Origin: Acidimicrobiales bacterium
Lineage (GTDB): Bacteria > Actinomycetota > Acidimicrobiia > Acidimicrobiales > Palsa-688
Direction: 5' to 3'
NCBI GenBank assembly: GCA_019241495.1
Contig: JAFAWZ010000299.1
Location: forward strand, 1-14,878
DNA length: 14,878 nt
Shown here: in pieces, positions 13,288-14,878 of the stretch
How positions within the stretch are numbered: the first letter of the stretch is position 1
Layout: each line of letters starts with the position of its first letter
Program-made: the position numbers and the translations under genes
The notes under the pieces: model-generated
What the model was told of the DNA's origin: nothing
The model's input: only the letters and a program-made list of their open reading frames with translations
The model's database searches: none

Positions 13288-13692
13288 CTACCGTCGCCTC
13301 TCGCGCTTGTGGCTCATGTGCTGTTCGGCCAGCGCGGCTGGGGCGCATGCCAGCCAGGCATCTTCGATGGCCTCCCCGAGAGCACGCTTGGTGACCTTGT
13401 TCAGCTGGATCAAGAAGGCGGGATAACCCTGGAAGTGGGCCATGTCGAAGAAGCCTCGGGTACCAGCGGCGAGGACGGCTTCCTTCTCGACCATGTCGGC
13501 GGTCCGGACCGCGAGGATCTGACCGTCAGGTGGGGTCTCGTCCCCGAACCTCCTCACGTCCGCCTTCGAGAAAGGGCGTTCCCACACGAAACCTTTCTTT
13601 CCGACGAACCACGTGAGATGTCCGTGCCGCTCTCCCTCGACTACCTCGGGGAGCGCCGAGGCGATCTTGGCCACATCCTCGAAGGTCGCCAC
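13288..13692 (-). CDS. MmcQ/YjbR family protein
   Basis: The 134-residue protein matches the MmcQ/YjbR fold: an N-terminal helix FEDVAKIASALPEVVEGERHG, strands LTWFVGKKGFVWERP and GQILAVRTADMVEK, then TRGFFDMAHFQGYPAFLIQL and the helix DAWLACAPAALAEQH. The family is small, cytoplasmic and described as DNA-binding-like, with no agreed function. GTG 13692 is the start because a TACGTT -10 box ends six bases upstream, leaving no room for a ribosome binding site; no ATG occurs near the N-terminus of the fold. The VOC gene follows 68 nt downstream. Confidence 0.85.
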   Translation of the reverse strand: MATFEDVAKIASALPEVVEGERHGHLTWFVGKKGFVWERPFSKADVRRFGDETPPDGQILAVRTADMVEKEAVLAAGTRGFFDMAHFQGYPAFLIQLNKVTKRALGEAIEDAWLACAPAALAEQHMSHKRERRR

Positions 13693-13698
13693 GCCTGT

Positions 13699-13704
13699 AA
13701 CGTA
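13699..13704 (-). promoter_or_regulatory. -10 box of a probable leaderless promoter for the MmcQ/YjbR-like gene
   Basis: TACGTT on the minus strand, six bases before GTG 13692, without a ribosome binding site. Confidence 0.5.
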
Positions 13705-13880
13705 GCGCCAAGCCTCTCAACGTCGTTTGGGCACGCGGATCTCAGCCACATTTCAGGCCGTCGAGAGACGGGATTCAGCTTGCCGTCAAACTCCCGCCAA
13801 GAGGCGGCGGCCCGGTTGGCCCCCCACTCGAACCCCCTCAGCGTTCCTTGTCGGTAATGCCCTCCGCGGCCCAGGCTCTC

Positions 13881-13886
13881 TACCAT
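13881..13886 (+). promoter_or_regulatory. Possible -10 box for the acyl-CoA synthetase gene
   Basis: TACCAT, 37 bases before the TTG start. The upstream 180 bp hold no gene I can support. Confidence 0.35.
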
Positions 13887-13912
13887 AGGAGGGGTTCGAG
13901 CTGGAGCAAGCG

Positions 13913-13918
13913 AAGGAG
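13913..13918 (+). promoter_or_regulatory. Ribosome binding site selecting a TTG start
   Basis: AAGGAG, five bases before TTG 13924. It decides the start of the acyl-CoA synthetase. Confidence 0.7.
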
Positions 13919-13923
13919 AACAA

Positions 13924-14878
13924 TTGGCCACAATCCCGGAGCTGATCCGCCGGGCCGGGCGAGCCCACGGGCCGCGGATCGCTGTGGTGGACGGACACAG
14001 GCGAACGACATTCCGGGAGACTGATGAGCGGTCGATCCGCTTGGCCAATGCCCTCCGGGGTATTTCGGCCGAAGGCGCCCGCGTCGCCATATTGATGAAG
14101 AACCGCCTCGAATACATCGAGGCGGATCTGGCCATCGCTCGGTCCGGATTGGTGAAGGTTCCCATCAACCCGAAGCTCAGTGACGACGAACGGCAGTACG
14201 TCGTCAACGATTCTGGCGCCACGGTGATCATCACTGAAGCCGAAGAGTTGGAGCGGGTAGCCCCGATTGCGCAGGCTGGCGCGGCTCGAATCGTCTCTGT
14301 CGGCGGAGGGACCGGGACTCTCGACTACGACGAGGCCTTGAGACAGGCCAGTCCCACCGAGGCTGTCATAGCCCCCGATCCTGACCGGCTCAGCATGCTG
14401 CTGTACACCTCCGGGACCACTGGGCGGCCCAAGGGGTCCATGCTCCTCGATCGGTGCCGGGTGGCAGGCAGCACCATGATGCTCGCCGAGGAATATCCGG
14501 CCCGCCCTGACGACGGTATGGTGCACGCCGGCCCGCTGTCGCACGGCAGCGGGTCCAAAGTGATCACCTTCTACAGCCGGGGCGCACGCAACATCGTGAT
14601 GCCCAAATTCGAGCCGGCCGAGTTCGCCCGGCGAGTTCGAGACGGAGGTGGCACGACCACGTTCATGGTGCCGACCATGATCAGGATGCTGCTCGACCAC
14701 CACGACAGCGAGGAGAGCACGGGGGCATGGGGACTCCGCAACATCTCATACGGCGGCGCCTCGATCTCACGGGAGACCCTCTGCGACGCACTCAATGCGT
14801 TCGGGCCGATGTTGACCCAGGTGTACGGATCCTGCGAGGCACCACACCCCGTCATGGCCCTCCGCCATCGAGAAGAGG
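13924..14878 (+). CDS. AMP-forming acyl-CoA synthetase (FadD-like), 3' end outside window
   Basis: The first 318 residues are present. They cover most of the N-terminal adenylation domain: RVAILMKNRLEYIEADLAIA, KVPINPKLSDDE, the P-loop-like motif LLYTSGTTGRPKGSML, PLSHGSG, and the adenine-binding region QVYGSCEAP. The C-terminal lid domain lies beyond the edge. The enzyme should activate a carboxylic acid with ATP to an acyl-adenylate and then a CoA thioester; the acid is unknown. The motif usually read YGxTE has Cys in place of Thr, while Glu is kept. The TTG start is supported by AAGGAG five bases upstream. The gene stands alone on the plus strand, divergent from the MmcQ/YjbR-like gene. 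Confidence 0.92.
   Translation, partial: MATIPELIRRAGRAHGPRIAVVDGHRRTTFRETDERSIRLANALRGISAEGARVAILMKNRLEYIEADLAIARSGLVKVPINPKLSDDERQYVVNDSGATVIITEAEELERVAPIAQAGAARIVSVGGGTGTLDYDEALRQASPTEAVIAPDPDRLSMLLYTSGTTGRPKGSMLLDRCRVAGSTMMLAEEYPARPDDGMVHAGPLSHGSGSKVITFYSRGARNIVMPKFEPAEFARRVRDGGGTTTFMVPTMIRMLLDHHDSEESTGAWGLRNISYGGASISRETLCDALNAFGPMLTQVYGSCEAPHPVMALRHREE

Noticed and set aside
13693..13880. Possible gene in the gap before the acyl-CoA synthetase
   Set aside because: A minus-strand frame gives a product that looks like no family and continues into the MmcQ/YjbR-like gene in the wrong frame. I treat the gap as intergenic.

Overview
The window is high-GC bacterial chromosome from an actinomycete-type organism. 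The evidence is a WhiB family gene, a paired ArsA/GET3-like ATPase locus next to a class A penicillin-binding protein, GTG/TTG starts, and several genes whose start codon lies 6-8 nt behind a TANNNT -10 box (leaderless style). An early-branching lineage such as Acidimicrobiia is a guess. I see no mobile element, CRISPR array, prophage or rRNA. Both edge genes are partial: a molybdenum hydroxylase at the left and an acyl-CoA synthetase at the right.

Positions 1-3667 are an iron-sulfur and envelope block. On the minus strand an A-type Fe-S carrier (ErpA/IscA) is followed, with no gap, by a protein that joins two [2Fe-2S] clusters to an unusually short xanthine dehydrogenase-like Mo domain. This second gene has no ATG/GTG/TTG start ahead of its ferredoxin fold. 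Divergently, a DUF59-Mrp ATPase leads into a membrane-anchored trypsin-fold protein that has lost its catalytic His and Ser.

Positions 3719-9583 hold a small one-helix membrane protein, then on the minus strand a class A PBP with a Pro/Thr tail, a Rieske ferredoxin, a possible very small Cys-pair ORF and a WhiB regulator. Divergent from these are two overlapping ArsA/GET3-like ATPases. PBP, WhiB and ATPase pair are also neighbours in Mycobacterium (ponA2, whiB4, Rv3680, Rv3679) and around wblA in Streptomyces, so the association is old; the Rieske gene is an addition here.

Positions 9768-10752 carry a STAS anti-sigma-factor antagonist and a divergent single-domain response regulator sharing a 73-bp promoter region, then tRNA-Pro(CGG) with encoded CCA. 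Positions 10838-12813 encode a membrane GT2 polysaccharide synthase translationally coupled to a one-helix partner. From 12785 follow two minus-strand genes (VOC/glyoxalase-like and MmcQ/YjbR-like) and finally a plus-strand acyl-CoA synthetase.

No complete novel system is evident. The most notable points are the compact Fe-S/Mo fusion without a usual start codon, the inactive protease, the redox/cell-wall/ATPase neighbourhood and the polysaccharide synthase with its tiny partner.
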